From assembly GCA_017537105.1 (NCBI GenBank), contig JAFWBZ010000326.1, positions 1-7,012 on the forward strand: a stretch of 7,012 nt of DNA, written 5' to 3'. This stretch comes from Clostridia bacterium. Its GTDB lineage: Bacteria > Bacillota > Clostridia > Christensenellales > Aristaeellaceae. The notes beneath the pieces are model-generated. The model did not search any database. It saw only the letters and a program-made list of their open reading frames with translations, and was not told the origin of the DNA. Below, one piece after another: positions 1 through 5,514 of this stretch. Position 1 is the stretch's first letter. Each line of letters opens with the position of its first letter. A program made the position numbers and the translations under genes.

Positions 1-678
1 CAGTTTGAGGTTCCGGTGAAGGCCGTGGCCGAGATGTTCCAGAACGGCTACATGCTGGGCGCGGACGACCTGGGCATCGACGAGATCCGCGCGCAGTTCG
101 CGGCGGGCAGGGTCGGCATGTTCCCGGCCCCGTCGTATGACTACGGCGTGTACACCGCCCAGTTCCCGGCGGAGTGCAACTGGACCGTCATCGACCCGCC
201 GACCATCGAGGAGGGCGAGGCCCCGTACAAGGGCGTGTACCTGGACCGCGTGGGCTGCTCCATCTGCGCGCCGGCCTATGACAACTCCAGCGACGCCCAC
301 AAGGCGGCGGTCGTGAAGGCCTTCTGCTTCCTGAACAGCGACGAGCTGAACGGCGCCATCTACTCCATTGGCGGCATGATCCCCTACAAGGTGAGCGTCA
401 TCGAGAACACCGAGCTGAGCCCCGACATGGGTCCGCAGTTCGCCCTCTTCTCCGACATCGCCAACTACACCAGCATGTCCCTGTACCCCGACGGCCTCCT
501 GCCGCTGGAGGGCGACACCTTCACCACCGTCATGGACGAGATCATGCGCGGCGACCTGGAGTGGGACGAGGCCGTGCCCGATCTGAACGAGCGCTACAAC
601 GCGGCGTATCAGCAGCTGAAGGAGGAGGGCGACGTCGACCTGTCCGACTATGCCTACGCCTACGACATTTCCCGCTGA
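1..678 (+). CDS. Extracellular solute-binding protein of a carbohydrate-type ABC importer (C-terminal part, 5' end outside window)
   Basis: The frame is open from base 1 and ends at TGA 676-678, giving 225 residues of the C-terminal part of a protein whose start, signal peptide and N-terminal lobe lie off the left edge. Features typical of family 1 sugar-binding proteins are visible. These are a FAAGRVGMF segment near residue 29 (the usual 'F..GkaAM' strand), a DRVGCSICAPAYDNS segment with a following helix that ends in a 'FLNSDE' motif, and a C-terminal helix with DLNERYNAAY. The mature protein should be exported, probably as a lipoprotein, and deliver solute to the two permeases encoded downstream. 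The nature of the solute cannot be read from this part. A GTG at position 16 is only an internal valine codon. A 384-bp gap with stem-loops separates it from the permeases, so it may be expressed at a different level from them. Confidence 0.9.
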   Translation, partial: QFEVPVKAVAEMFQNGYMLGADDLGIDEIRAQFAAGRVGMFPAPSYDYGVYTAQFPAECNWTVIDPPTIEEGEAPYKGVYLDRVGCSICAPAYDNSSDAHKAAVVKAFCFLNSDELNGAIYSIGGMIPYKVSVIENTELSPDMGPQFALFSDIANYTSMSLYPDGLLPLEGDTFTTVMDEIMRGDLEWDEAVPDLNERYNAAYQQLKEEGDVDLSDYAYAYDISR

Positions 679-692
679 TCGGACCATTTCGA

Positions 693-715
693 CGGGAGCC
701 GGGCTCCGGCTCCCG
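693..715 (+). terminator. Perfect 10-bp GC-rich stem-loop just after the solute-binding protein gene
   Basis: CGGGAGCCGG at 693-702 is exactly the reverse complement of CCGGCTCCCG at 706-715, with a three-base loop. It begins 14 bases after the binding protein stop codon. No T-run follows (the next bases are CCCATGGG), so it is not a textbook intrinsic terminator. It may act as a partial terminator or as a 3'-end mRNA stabiliser that keeps binding-protein transcript in excess over permease transcript, an arrangement known from other ABC importer operons. The structure is seen; the role is inferred. Confidence 0.6.
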
Positions 716-799
716 CCCATGGGATGAAGCGCCGACCGGTTCATTCTCCAGGCCCGATGGGCGCTCGACGATCGGCGGATTCCCGGGATGCGATTCCTC

Positions 800-847
800 C
801 ATGCGAAAGATGCGGCTCCCTGTGGACGGGAACGCATCTTTCGCGTG
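800..847. repeat. Long inverted repeat (15-bp arms) in the binding protein-permease gap
   Basis: CATGCGAAAGATGCG at 800-814 pairs with CGCATCTTTCGCGTG at 833-847. The inner 12 bp are perfect, and the outer three pairs include one T-G wobble. Inside the loop a smaller stem can form between TCCC 817-820 and GGGA 828-831. No T-run follows on the plus strand. GATGCG at 788-793 is a second copy of the sequence in the left arm (809-814), so an alternative pairing with CGCATC 833-838 is possible. The repeat lies upstream of the promoter at 959-987. It therefore belongs either to the 3' untranslated end of the binding protein transcript or to an upstream regulatory region. The pairing is certain; the function is unknown. 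Confidence 0.6.
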
Positions 848-885
848 AAAGGGCCCGCCGCCGGGGCAGCCGACGCGGCCGGAGG

Positions 886-906
886 AATAAACACCCTCCG
901 TTTATT
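886..906. repeat. Short inverted repeat at the edge of the AT-rich island
   Basis: AATAAAC at 886-892 is the exact reverse complement of GTTTATT at 900-906, with seven bases between. GGAGG at 881-885 can alternatively pair with CCTCC at 895-899. The repeat sits about 55-75 bp upstream of the proposed -35 box, a reasonable position for a regulator-binding site, but a match this short could be chance. Confidence 0.3.
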
Positions 907-923
907 AAAACTCGCTTCATTTT

Positions 924-952
924 TTGCCATTATATGCGCGTATTTTTTTATA
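924..952 (+). promoter_or_regulatory. Possible second, upstream promoter
   Basis: TTGCCA at 924-929 and TTTATA at 947-952 are separated by 17 bp. Both resemble sigma-A/sigma-70 hexamers but match the consensus less well than the boxes at 959-987. The stretch is so rich in A and T that a chance match is likely. If used, transcription would begin near 960 and read through the stronger promoter. Confidence 0.25.
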
Positions 953-958
953 AAAATC

Positions 959-987
959 TTGCATATCGACAGGAATGAGAGTATAAT
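959..987 (+). promoter_or_regulatory. Sigma-A/sigma-70 type promoter for the permease operon
   Basis: TTGCAT (959-964) and a perfect TATAAT (982-987) are separated by exactly 17 bp, inside the only clearly AT-rich part of the window (about 900-1020). The predicted transcription start is near 994, leaving a leader of about 70 bases before the GTG start at 1063. The -10 box forms the left half of a near-palindrome: TATAA 982-986 and TTATA 990-994 around TCG. This promoter should drive the two permeases and probably the downstream CapA and M20 genes, independently of the binding protein gene. Confidence 0.75.
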
Positions 988-1023
988 CGTTATAGTTGTA
1001 TTGATATTTTGCACTATCCAACG
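988..1023 (+). promoter_or_regulatory. Imperfect inverted repeat across the predicted transcription start (candidate operator)
   Basis: CGTTATAGT at 988-996 is mirrored by ACTATCCAACG at 1013-1023. The arms match except for two extra bases (CC, 1018-1019) in the right arm. The pair spans the predicted start site near 994, where repressors often bind. I do not recognise the motif as that of a known regulator, and it does not fit the CcpA cre consensus. The symmetry is visible; an operator role is a guess. Confidence 0.25.
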
Positions 1024-1044
1024 GGAAAGGCGCTGGAATTCAAA

Positions 1045-1065
1045 AGGACGGGAGGCTGAAATGTG
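1045..1065 (+). promoter_or_regulatory. Ribosome binding site with overlapping ATG and GTG start codons
   Basis: GGGAGG at 1050-1055 is followed seven bases later by GTG 1063-1065, which opens the permease frame. The bases ATGTGG at 1061-1066 also hold an ATG at 1061-1063, two bases upstream and out of frame. That ATG would encode only 14 residues, ending at TGA 1103-1105. The permease therefore needs the GTG (or a downstream ATG at residue 20, which would remove most of the N-terminal tail and the start of membrane segment 1). Confidence 0.75.
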
Positions 1066-1980
1066 GACAAGAGATATCGCAATCACTGGGACCGCAAGGA
1101 AGTGATCCAGAGCTATCTGATGATCGCGGGCTCGGTCCTCGGCATGATCGTGTTCGTGGTGATCCCGCTTTGCAGGATCATGCGCTGGTGCCTGTTCAGC
1201 TACAAGGGCTACGGCACGATCCGCTACGTGGGGCTCAACAACTTCATCCGCGTGTTCACCCGCTCGGACAAGTACTGGCTGGCGGTGAAGAACACCTTCG
1301 TGTTCGCCTTTGGCAAGCTGCTGGTGGAGATCCCGCTGGCGCTGGTGCTGGCCTTCCTGCTGACGCGGCCGCTGAAGGGGCGGGACTTCTTCCGCTCGGT
1401 GTTCTTCATGCCGTCGATGCTCTCCGTGGCCGTCATCGGCGTGGTGTTCACCTACCTGTTCAACCACAACCAGGGCGTGGTGAACTCGGCCATCAAGCTG
1501 ATGGGCGGCCAGGGCGTGAAGTGGTTCTCCGACGGCACGACGGCCATGATCATGCTGATGATCGTCTCGATCTGGCAAAACTTCGGCATCAACATGCTGT
1601 TCTTCATGACGGGCCTCCAGAGCATACCGCCGGAGCTCTACGAGGCCGCGGCCATCGACGGCGCCTCCCAGCGGCAGCAGTTTTTGCGCATCACCATTCC
1701 CATGCTGGGGCCGGTGATGCAGATGGTGCTGATGAACGCCATCCTCGGCTCCCTGAAGGTCACGGACCTGGTGCTGACGCTGACCAACGGCAAGCCCAGC
1801 GGCAAGACCGAGGTGATGATGACCTACATCTACAAGCGGTTCTTCGGCGAGGGCGGCGGCGCGGCCATGGACTACGGCTACGGCGCGGCGCTGACGGTGG
1901 TGACGGCGGTGATCCTCACCCTCGTGACGCTTCTGTACCTGCGGGCCACCAAGAAGAACAGCGAGATCTACGGGAGGTGA
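1063..1980 (+). CDS. Carbohydrate ABC transporter permease, MalF/UgpA/LacF type
   Basis: Inner-membrane subunit of a binding-protein-dependent importer, 305 residues, the usual length for this group. About six membrane segments can be picked out, near residues 18-40, 78-101, 112-133, 160-184, 211-235 and 273-294. Between the fourth and fifth is the cytoplasmic coupling loop, with the EAA signature EAAAIDGAS at residues 194-202. This loop docks onto the ATPase subunit. The positively charged N-terminal tail fits the cytoplasm-in orientation. GTG at 1063 is chosen because GGGAGG lies seven bases upstream and no in-frame ATG is suitably placed. The second permease follows six bases after the stop and its ribosome binding site lies in the last codons of this gene, so the two are translationally coupled. 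Substrate is probably a sugar or sugar-like compound by family, but this is not shown by the sequence. Confidence 0.95.
   Translation: MDKRYRNHWDRKEVIQSYLMIAGSVLGMIVFVVIPLCRIMRWCLFSYKGYGTIRYVGLNNFIRVFTRSDKYWLAVKNTFVFAFGKLLVEIPLALVLAFLLTRPLKGRDFFRSVFFMPSMLSVAVIGVVFTYLFNHNQGVVNSAIKLMGGQGVKWFSDGTTAMIMLMIVSIWQNFGINMLFFMTGLQSIPPELYEAAAIDGASQRQQFLRITIPMLGPVMQMVLMNAILGSLKVTDLVLTLTNGKPSGKTEVMMTYIYKRFFGEGGGAAMDYGYGAALTVVTAVILTLVTLLYLRATKKNSEIYGR
1972..1980 (+). promoter_or_regulatory. Ribosome binding site embedded in the end of the first permease gene
   Basis: GGGAGGTGA is a near-perfect anti-16S match and includes the TGA stop of the upstream gene. It sets the start of the second permease at ATG 1987, with nine bases between GGAGG and ATG, rather than ATG 1990. 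Confidence 0.8.
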
Positions 1981-1986
1981 CGCGCG

Positions 1987-2859
1987 ATGATGACCCACAT
2001 GAGCCGTGGCGCAAAATTCGCGCTCTACGCATTCCTGGTGATCGTGGTGATCATCACCCTGATCCCGCTGCTGTACACGCTCTCCGCCTCCTTCAAGACG
2101 AACTTTGAGATCGCCAAGGGCGGCATCAACCTGATCCCCAGGCAGCCCACCTTCGACAACTTCAAGACCGTCTGGGGCATGAGCGGCACGACGCTGGACA
2201 CCCGGACCACCTACGCGGACTACACCGTCAACTCCCTGAAGGTGTCGATGATGACGGTGGTGCTGGTGGTGTTCTTCACCTCCATGTCGGCCTACTGCTT
2301 CCAGCGCGGCAACTTCCCCGGGCGGAACCTGCTGTACTGGCTGTTCATGTGCACGATGTTCATCGGCGCGGGCACCATCACCATCTTCCCGCTGTTGCAG
2401 ATCACCACGAAGCTGAAGATCAACAACCACCTGGGCCTGGCCCTGGTGCAGTTCGGCACCGCCGGCGCCAGCAACCTGTTCCTGACGATGGGCTATCTGA
2501 AGACCATCCCCAAGGACCTGGACGACTCCGCCAAGATCGACGGCTGCAGCTTCTTCGGCATCTGGTGGCGCATCATACTGCCGCTGTCCCGGCCGATCCT
2601 GGCCACCATCGCGCTGATGGCCTTCCGGGCCTCCTGGAACAACTACCTGATCCCCAACCTGATGCTGGCGGGCAACCAGCGGTTCACCACGCTGGTCGTG
2701 GCCGTGGTGCGGCTGCAGTCCATGGGCGGCGCGGGCGCCAGCCAGTACAACCTGATGATGGCCGGCACCATGCTGGCGATGCTGCCGATGCTGATCCTGT
2801 TCCTCTGCATGAACAAGATGTTCGTCGAGGGCATCACCCAGGGCGCGGTGAAGGGATGA
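1987..2859 (+). CDS. Carbohydrate ABC transporter permease, MalG/UgpE/LacG type
   Basis: Partner inner-membrane subunit, 290 residues, normal for the family. Likely membrane segments lie near residues 10-32, 83-105, 115-139, 147-170, 198-220 and 254-275. The EAA coupling loop is present in a divergent form, DSAKIDGCS at residues 180-188, in place of the usual EAA..DGAS; the D and G of the core (D185, G186) are kept. The C-terminus, with a 'F.EGIT.GAVKG' ending, is typical of MalG-type permeases. It should form a heterodimer with the preceding permease and receive solute from the binding protein encoded at the left edge. No ATP-binding subunit is encoded in the window. Many Firmicutes share one MsmK-type ATPase among several such importers, so this absence is not surprising. 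Confidence 0.95.
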   Translation: MMTHMSRGAKFALYAFLVIVVIITLIPLLYTLSASFKTNFEIAKGGINLIPRQPTFDNFKTVWGMSGTTLDTRTTYADYTVNSLKVSMMTVVLVVFFTSMSAYCFQRGNFPGRNLLYWLFMCTMFIGAGTITIFPLLQITTKLKINNHLGLALVQFGTAGASNLFLTMGYLKTIPKDLDDSAKIDGCSFFGIWWRIILPLSRPILATIALMAFRASWNNYLIPNLMLAGNQRFTTLVVAVVRLQSMGGAGASQYNLMMAGTMLAMLPMLILFLCMNKMFVEGITQGAVKG

Positions 2860-2877
2860 TCCATCGGTGACAATGGC

Positions 2878-2903
2878 AACGGGCGGGTCCAGTCCCGCCC
2901 GTT
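2878..2903 (+). terminator. GC-rich hairpin between the permease and CapA genes (weak terminator or attenuator)
   Basis: AACGGGCGGG at 2878-2887 is exactly complementary to CCCGCCCGTT at 2894-2903, a 10-bp stem with the six-base loop TCCAGT. Only a poor T-containing tail (GTTCCTTCG) follows, so termination is probably partial. It occupies most of the 81-bp gap before the CapA gene and has no obvious new promoter after it. It may lower expression of the two enzyme genes relative to the permeases. Confidence 0.55.
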
Positions 2904-2940
2904 CCTTCGTGAAAAACACCATTGAGGAGGCGCAATCGAC

Positions 2941-4233
2941 ATGAGCGTCATGCGAGTGACGGCCGCCGGAGACGGCATGATCTTCCGCCGGCTGCCCGGC
3001 GAATACCCGGGGTTTGCCGAGGTGCGGGACTTTCTCGCCCGGGGCGACCTGCGCTTTTTGAACCTGGAGACCACCGTGCACCGCCACGAGACCTTCGGCG
3101 CGGCGGTCAGCGGCGGCAGCTGGTTCTGCACGGACCCGGAGATCCTGAAGGACGTGCGCGCCTTCGGGTTCAACGCGCTGTCCACGGCCAACAACCACGC
3201 CATGGACTACTCCCACGCGGGGCTGCTGAAGACGCTGGAGTACATCCGCGGGGCGGGCCTCGCCGTCGCGGGCACCGGCGCGTCCCTGTCGGAGGCCGCC
3301 GCGCCCGCCTATGTGGACACGCCCGCGGGGCGGTTCGCCCTCATCGGCGCCTGCTCCTCCTTCCACCCGGACGCCATCGCCGGCAACCCCGCCCGGGGCG
3401 TCCCGGCGCGGCCGGGGCTGAACGCCATCCGCTACAACACCGTCTACCGGCTGCCGGAGGAGGAGCTCGCGCAGCTTGAGCGGATCGCGGACGACATCAT
3501 GATCAACGCCGCGGGGAACAACGAGCGCGCCCAGGGCTACGCGCCGCCCATCCCCGAGGGCCAGGCCGCCTTCGGCAAGCTGCGCTTCGAGCGGGCGGAC
3601 GCCCCCGGCAAGCGCACCTCCGTGGACGAGCGCGACATGCGGCGGGTGGAGGCCTCCATCCGCGAGGCCCTGTTCATGGCGGACTGCGTGCTCGTGGCCA
3701 TGCACTCCCACGAGATCCCCGCCCTCTCCAAGGAGGAGCCGGACCAGTTCTACGTGGAGTTCGCCCACCGCTGCATCGACGCCGGGGCCCACGCCGTGCT
3801 CGGCACCGGGCCGCACCTGCTGCGCCCCATCGAGATCTACCGGGGCCGGCCCATCTTCTACTCGCTGGGCGACTTCATCATGCAGCTGGAGAACCTGCAG
3901 TTCCCGCCCGCCGACATGTTCGAAAAGCAGGGCATGACCCCCGCGGACGGGCTGGACCGCATGTTTGACGACCGCTCCGGCCACGGCACCCACGGGCTGT
4001 ACTACGAGAAGATCATGTTCGAGACCGTGGTGCCCTGGTTCGAGCTGGAGGACGGCGCGCTGCGGCGGCTGGAGCTGCTGCCCGTGGAGCTGCACTTCGA
4101 CGCGCCCCGCTCCACCGGCGGCTGGCCGCGCCCCATGCCCGACGGCGGCATTCTCGAGCGCATGGCCGCCATGTGCGCGCCCTACGGCACGAAGCTCGAC
4201 ATCCGAAACGGCATCGGCGTCGTGGAACTGTAA
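2941..4233 (+). CDS. CapA-family metallophosphoesterase-like protein (poly-gamma-glutamate capsule CapA/PgsA fold), no signal peptide
   Basis: The 430-residue protein carries the CapA signature set, which builds a calcineurin-like metal site. In order these are GDGM at 10-13, NLE at 41-43, ANNHAMDYSHAG at 83-94, HSHE at 255-258, GTGPHLLRPIEIY at 288-300 and FYSLGDF at 306-312. GAGGAGG at 2924-2930 sits 10 bases before ATG 2941. Unlike classical membrane-anchored CapA/PgsA, the protein starts directly with the first core strand and has no signal peptide or membrane anchor, so a cytoplasmic location is likely. An insertion of about 90 residues (around 155-245) separates the two halves of the metal site. 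As I recall the related subfamily, it reads G-H-GPH and SLGNF; here the first His is replaced by Thr289 and the Asn by Asp311. A role in capsule synthesis is doubtful: no CapB, CapC or ligase gene is nearby, while an importer and a peptidase are. A hydrolase acting on the imported solute fits better but is inferred. Confidence 0.88.
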   Translation: MSVMRVTAAGDGMIFRRLPGEYPGFAEVRDFLARGDLRFLNLETTVHRHETFGAAVSGGSWFCTDPEILKDVRAFGFNALSTANNHAMDYSHAGLLKTLEYIRGAGLAVAGTGASLSEAAAPAYVDTPAGRFALIGACSSFHPDAIAGNPARGVPARPGLNAIRYNTVYRLPEEELAQLERIADDIMINAAGNNERAQGYAPPIPEGQAAFGKLRFERADAPGKRTSVDERDMRRVEASIREALFMADCVLVAMHSHEIPALSKEEPDQFYVEFAHRCIDAGAHAVLGTGPHLLRPIEIYRGRPIFYSLGDFIMQLENLQFPPADMFEKQGMTPADGLDRMFDDRSGHGTHGLYYEKIMFETVVPWFELEDGALRRLELLPVELHFDAPRSTGGWPRPMPDGGILERMAAMCAPYGTKLDIRNGIGVVEL

Positions 4234-4256
4234 ACCGATTCAAAGGAGCGAGAAAT

Positions 4257-5399
4257 ATGAATCTGACCCGGGGAATGCAGGAATACATCCAGGAATCCCA
4301 GGAGGAGCTCAAGCAGCTGATCCGCGACCTGTGCGCCATCCCCGCGCCCTCCCACCACGAGGAGCTGCGCGCGGAATTCTGCAAGCGCTGGTTTGAGGAG
4401 GCGGGCTTTCCCAACGTGTTCATCGACGAGGCGCTGAACGTCGTGTGCCCGTGGCCCGCGGCGGACCCGGGCACGACGGTGTTCATGGCCCACACCGACA
4501 CCGTGTTCCCGGACACCACGCCCCTGCCCTTCCGGGAGGACGAGGACACCTTCTACTGCCCCGCCGTGTGCGACGACACCGGCAACCTGGCGGTGATGAT
4601 GATCGCGGCGCGCTGGTTCTTGCGCAGCGGCTGCGCGCCGAAGCACAGCCTGCTGTTCGTGGCCAACTCCTGCGAGGAGGGCCTGGGCAACCTCGTGGGC
4701 AGCAAGGCCATCGTGCAAAACTACGGCGACCGGCTGAAGGGCCTGGTCACCTTCGACGGCATCCGCTTCGAGCGGGCCGTCACCCGGGCCGTGGGCTCCC
4801 ACCGCTACCGGGTGACCGTCACCACCGAGGGCGGCCACTCCTACGGCGCCTTCGGCAACCGCAACGCCATCCGCTACCTGGCCTCCATGATCGACGCCCT
4901 CTACGCGGTGAAGGTGCCCGAGAAGCCCGGCGCCAAGACCACCTACAACGTGGGCCTGATCTCCGGCGGCACCTCGGTGAACACCATCGCCCAGCGGGCG
5001 GAGATGCTCTACGAGTACCGCTCCGACGACGTGGAATGCCTGCTGGCCATGAAGCGCTGCTTCGAGGCCGTGGTGGAGGCCTACCGGGCCATGGGCATCG
5101 GCGTGGAGGTGGAGCTGGTGGGCGACCGCTCCTGCGCCAACGGCGTGAACCCCGCGGACCACGAGGCGCTGATCGCCCTCGCCGACCGCACCATCCGCGA
5201 CGTCATCGGCAGGGAGCCGCTGCACGAGTCCTCCTCCGCCGACGCCAACAGCGCCCTCGGCGCGGGCATCCCCGCCGTGTGCCTGTCCGCCGTCCAGGGC
5301 AAGGGCTGCCACACCCGGGAGGAGACGCTGGAGCTGTCCAGCCTCGTCCCCGGCTGCCGCCTGGTGATGGATTTCATGGCGAATTTCTTCTATATCTGA
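4257..5399 (+). CDS. M20-family metallopeptidase / amidohydrolase (PepT/DapE/ArgE superfamily)
   Basis: A 380-residue di-zinc hydrolase with the complete M20 residue set. MAHTDTV at 77-83 holds the zinc ligand His79 and catalytic-site Asp81. CDDTGN at 105-110 holds the bridging Asp106. NSCEEG at 137-142 holds the general base Glu140 and ligand Glu141. FDG at 166-168 holds Asp167, and CHTREE at 351-356 holds the last ligand, His352. GGHSYGAFGN at 192-201 is the His-containing loop of the dimerisation ('lid') domain that reaches the partner's active site. The family cleaves peptide, N-acyl-amino acid or related amide bonds; the exact substrate cannot be read here. No signal peptide is present, so it is cytoplasmic. 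ATG 4257 is chosen because AAAGGAG at 4242-4248 lies eight bases before it; the frame stays open further upstream but overlaps the CapA gene. It follows CapA by 23 bp and is very likely co-transcribed with it. Confidence 0.92.
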   Translation: MNLTRGMQEYIQESQEELKQLIRDLCAIPAPSHHEELRAEFCKRWFEEAGFPNVFIDEALNVVCPWPAADPGTTVFMAHTDTVFPDTTPLPFREDEDTFYCPAVCDDTGNLAVMMIAARWFLRSGCAPKHSLLFVANSCEEGLGNLVGSKAIVQNYGDRLKGLVTFDGIRFERAVTRAVGSHRYRVTVTTEGGHSYGAFGNRNAIRYLASMIDALYAVKVPEKPGAKTTYNVGLISGGTSVNTIAQRAEMLYEYRSDDVECLLAMKRCFEAVVEAYRAMGIGVEVELVGDRSCANGVNPADHEALIALADRTIRDVIGREPLHESSSADANSALGAGIPAVCLSAVQGKGCHTREETLELSSLVPGCRLVMDFMANFFYI

Positions 5400-5434
5400 G
5401 GAGGGGGCGCTGCCTTCCCCCGCAACCAAAAAGC

Positions 5435-5490
5435 GCTTCGCCTCGCCCGCCAGCGCGCCGATGGGGCGCATTCTGCGGGCGAGGCGAAGC
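5435..5490 (-). terminator. Intrinsic terminator of the cyclodeaminase-family gene, in the convergent gap
   Basis: GCTTCGCCTCGCCCGC at 5435-5450 is perfectly complementary to GCGGGCGAGGCGAAGC at 5475-5490, a 16-bp stem. The 24-base loop can itself form a small stem (GCGCC 5455-5459 with GGCGC 5465-5469). Read on the minus strand, the stem is followed by GC and then TTTTT (5432-5428), as in a Rho-independent terminator. It lies 25 bp past the stop of the minus-strand gene. On the plus strand the same hairpin lacks a T-run but may still slow transcription coming from the M20 gene. Confidence 0.85.
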
Positions 5491-5514
5491 CTGTGCTGCC
5501 CCGCGCAGCCGGAA

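Noticed and set aside
800..906. A known riboswitch or T-box leader
   Set aside because: No conserved T-box sequence or recognisable riboswitch core was seen, and this part lies upstream of the best promoter rather than between it and the permease gene.
900..1023. A CcpA-type cre catabolite control site near the promoter
   Set aside because: No stretch fits the cre consensus, although such sites would be expected for sugar transport genes in Firmicutes.
788..1105. A 105-codon plus-strand frame with a hydrophobic stretch in the intergenic region
   Set aside because: It runs through the stem-loop and the promoter and has no ribosome binding site. Its hydrophobic part merely reflects translation of AT-rich promoter DNA. 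Its last 14 codons are the mini-frame noted at 1061.
1170..2108. A long alternative plus-strand frame inside the permease genes
   Set aside because: Its product is rich in His, Arg, Gly and Ala with no membrane segments. It is an out-of-frame reading of the first permease.
4173..4256. Upstream extension of the M20 gene into the CapA gene
   Set aside because: The in-frame ATG at 4173 lacks a ribosome binding site, and the added residues are an arginine-rich out-of-frame reading of the CapA end. ATG 4257 has AAAGGAG at the right distance.
4182..5471. A 429-codon open frame on the minus strand, antisense to the M20 gene
   Set aside because: Its product is low-complexity (rich in His, Gly, Ala, Val) and recognisably a mirror of GC-rich codons. 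The plus-strand frame has the full set of M20 catalytic residues.
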